This document shows positions 63,188 to 64,000 of a DNA stretch of 64,000 bases, piece by piece; position 1 is the stretch's first letter; every line of letters starts with the position of its first letter. This stretch comes from Pontibacter rufus (GTDB lineage Bacteria; Bacteroidota; Bacteroidia; Cytophagales; Hymenobacteraceae). The notes beneath the pieces were generated by a model. That model did no database searches. It was not told where the DNA came from and was given only the letters and a program-made list of their open reading frames with translations. The translations under genes were made by a program, and so were the position numbers. Where the stretch lies: the NCBI RefSeq assembly GCF_015694705.1, contig NZ_JADQDR010000010.1:62001-126000 (forward strand). Direction: 5' to 3'.

Positions 63188-64000
63188 TTAATGGGAATCC
63201 CTGGTTACCTCACTACCTGACATGCCTTTCAGGAAATCAAAGTCAGCGCCCAGGTTTGCCTGCTCCACATGCTTCGTAAACAAGCTTACATAGCCCCGTG
63301 CTGTATGCTCCGGCTGCGGCTTCCAGTTGCGCTTCCGCTCCTCCAGTTCCTCCGCCGGTACCTCAACAGCGAGCAGGCGGTTCGGCACGTCCAGCACAAT
63401 AATGTCTCCGGTACGAACCACCGCGAAGTTGCCTCCGGCGGCAGCTTCCGGCGATGCGTGCAGCACCACGGTTCCGAACCCGGTGCCGCTCATCCTGCCA
63501 TCGGAGATACGTACCATATCCGTTATGCCTTTGTCGAGCAGCCTGCCCGGAAGCCCCATGTTGCCCACCTCGGGCATGCCCGGATATCCTTTCGGACCCA
63601 CGTTCTTCAGCACCAGCACGCTGCTTTCATCTACCTCCAGGCCTGGATCGTCGATGCGGTGCTTGTAATCGTCAATGTTTTCAAAAACAACGGCCCTGCC
63701 CCTGTGCTGCATCAGGTGAGGGCTGGCCGCGGAAGGCTTGATAACAGCGCCGTTCTCGCAAAGATTGCCCTGCAGCACCACAATACCCGAAACCTCGTTG
63801 AACGGATTATCTGCTCTTGCTATCACCGCCTCGTTGTAGCAGCAGGCATTGCTGAAGTTTTCTGCAATAGTTTTCCCGTTTGCCGTTATACAGCCAGTAT
63901 GCAGGTGCGCCTGGAGTTCTCTCATAATCACCTGCAAGCCTCCTGCATAATAGAGATCCTCCATAAAAAATTCGCCGGATGGCTGCAGGTTGGCCATAAG
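63188..64000 (-). CDS. IlvD/Edd-family sugar-acid dehydratase, C-terminal part (runs off the window)
   Basis: The C-terminal ~270 residues of an Fe-S dehydratase of about 570 residues; the 5' part lies beyond base 64000, and the Met at 63997 is an internal residue (ANLQPSGEFFMEDLYYAGGL). Motifs include KNVGPKGYPGMPEVGNMGLP and ISDGRMSGTGFGTVVLHASPE. The SGTGFG sequence and the C-terminal tail DFLKGMSGSEVTRDSH fit L-arabinonate or D-xylonate dehydratases rather than true IlvD; compare SGGTHGF in the ilvD at 14269-15987. With the SDR downstream it may be part of a non-phosphorylating pentose or uronate pathway. Confidence 0.9.
   Translation of the reverse strand, partial: LMANLQPSGEFFMEDLYYAGGLQVIMRELQAHLHTGCITANGKTIAENFSNACCYNEAVIARADNPFNEVSGIVVLQGNLCENGAVIKPSAASPHLMQHRGRAVVFENIDDYKHRIDDPGLEVDESSVLVLKNVGPKGYPGMPEVGNMGLPGRLLDKGITDMVRISDGRMSGTGFGTVVLHASPEAAAGGNFAVVRTGDIIVLDVPNRLLAVEVPAEELEERKRNWKPQPEHTARGYVSLFTKHVEQANLGADFDFLKGMSGSEVTRDSH

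Overview
The window reads as chromosomal DNA of a Bacteroidota bacterium, most likely a Cytophagales/Hymenobacteraceae (Pontibacter-like) organism. This is an inference from a SusC-type TonB-dependent receptor with a CarboxypepD_reg-like N-terminus, the Bacteroidota-typical small families HYC_CC_PP and DUF3347, a beta-propeller sensor histidine kinase, TAnnTTTG -7 promoter elements and roughly balanced GC. No rRNA, tRNA, CRISPR array, prophage or transposase gene was found.

Layout. 0-9.2 kb: flavin-dependent oxidoreductase, peroxiredoxin, DsbA-like thioredoxin protein, M14 peptidase lipoprotein, SpmA/SpmB-like membrane protein and a tricorn-like S41 protease. 9.4-21 kb: the whole branched-chain amino acid pathway on the minus strand, transcribed leuA-leuC-leuD-leuB, then a leader region, then ilvD-ilvB-ilvN-ilvC-ilvA. 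The 780-base leader between leuB and ilvD holds two tandem short ORFs packed with Ile/Leu/Val codons, each followed by an intrinsic terminator that can be replaced by an alternative pairing: two ribosome-mediated attenuators in series. 21.2-24.8 kb: an unknown helical-repeat protein and an APC permease. 25-33.7 kb: a complete minus-strand L-fucose operon (two GH29 fucosidases, mutarotase, fucose dehydrogenase, fuconolactonase, UxaA-type dehydratase, second dehydrogenase, diketo acid hydrolase), predicted to release L-fucose and convert it to pyruvate and L-lactate.

34-45 kb is a signalling stretch: an M19-like hydrolase, a class III cyclase with TolB-like and TPR domains, a divergent HD-like/Pycsar-effector-like membrane protein, and a three-gene two-component operon that includes a second cyclase fused to a receiver. 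45.5-54.4 kb is a copper/heavy-metal efflux operon (HYC_CC_PP, CusA, TolC, two CusB-type adaptors, a 43-residue membrane protein, DUF3347). Its CusA gene is split after TM4 by a 460-bp element with imperfect inverted repeats that encodes a four-helix-bundle protein of the rRNA intervening-sequence type. 55-64 kb: TonB receptor, GapN-like dehydrogenase, glycerophosphodiesterase plus aquaglyceroporin, and an SDR next to an IlvD/Edd sugar-acid dehydratase cut by the window end.

Across the window the 7-mer AAGTATA/TATACTT is strongly over-represented in genes and spacers, and it sits as inverted pairs in several terminators, a pattern reminiscent of DNA uptake sequences. Two related MITE-like repeats and two copies of a GTCATCCTG-type palindromic repeat lie in intergenic DNA. 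The strongest novelty candidates are the tandem ilv attenuators, the intervening element inside cusA, the AAGTATA motif and the cyclase/HD-PycTM-like pair.
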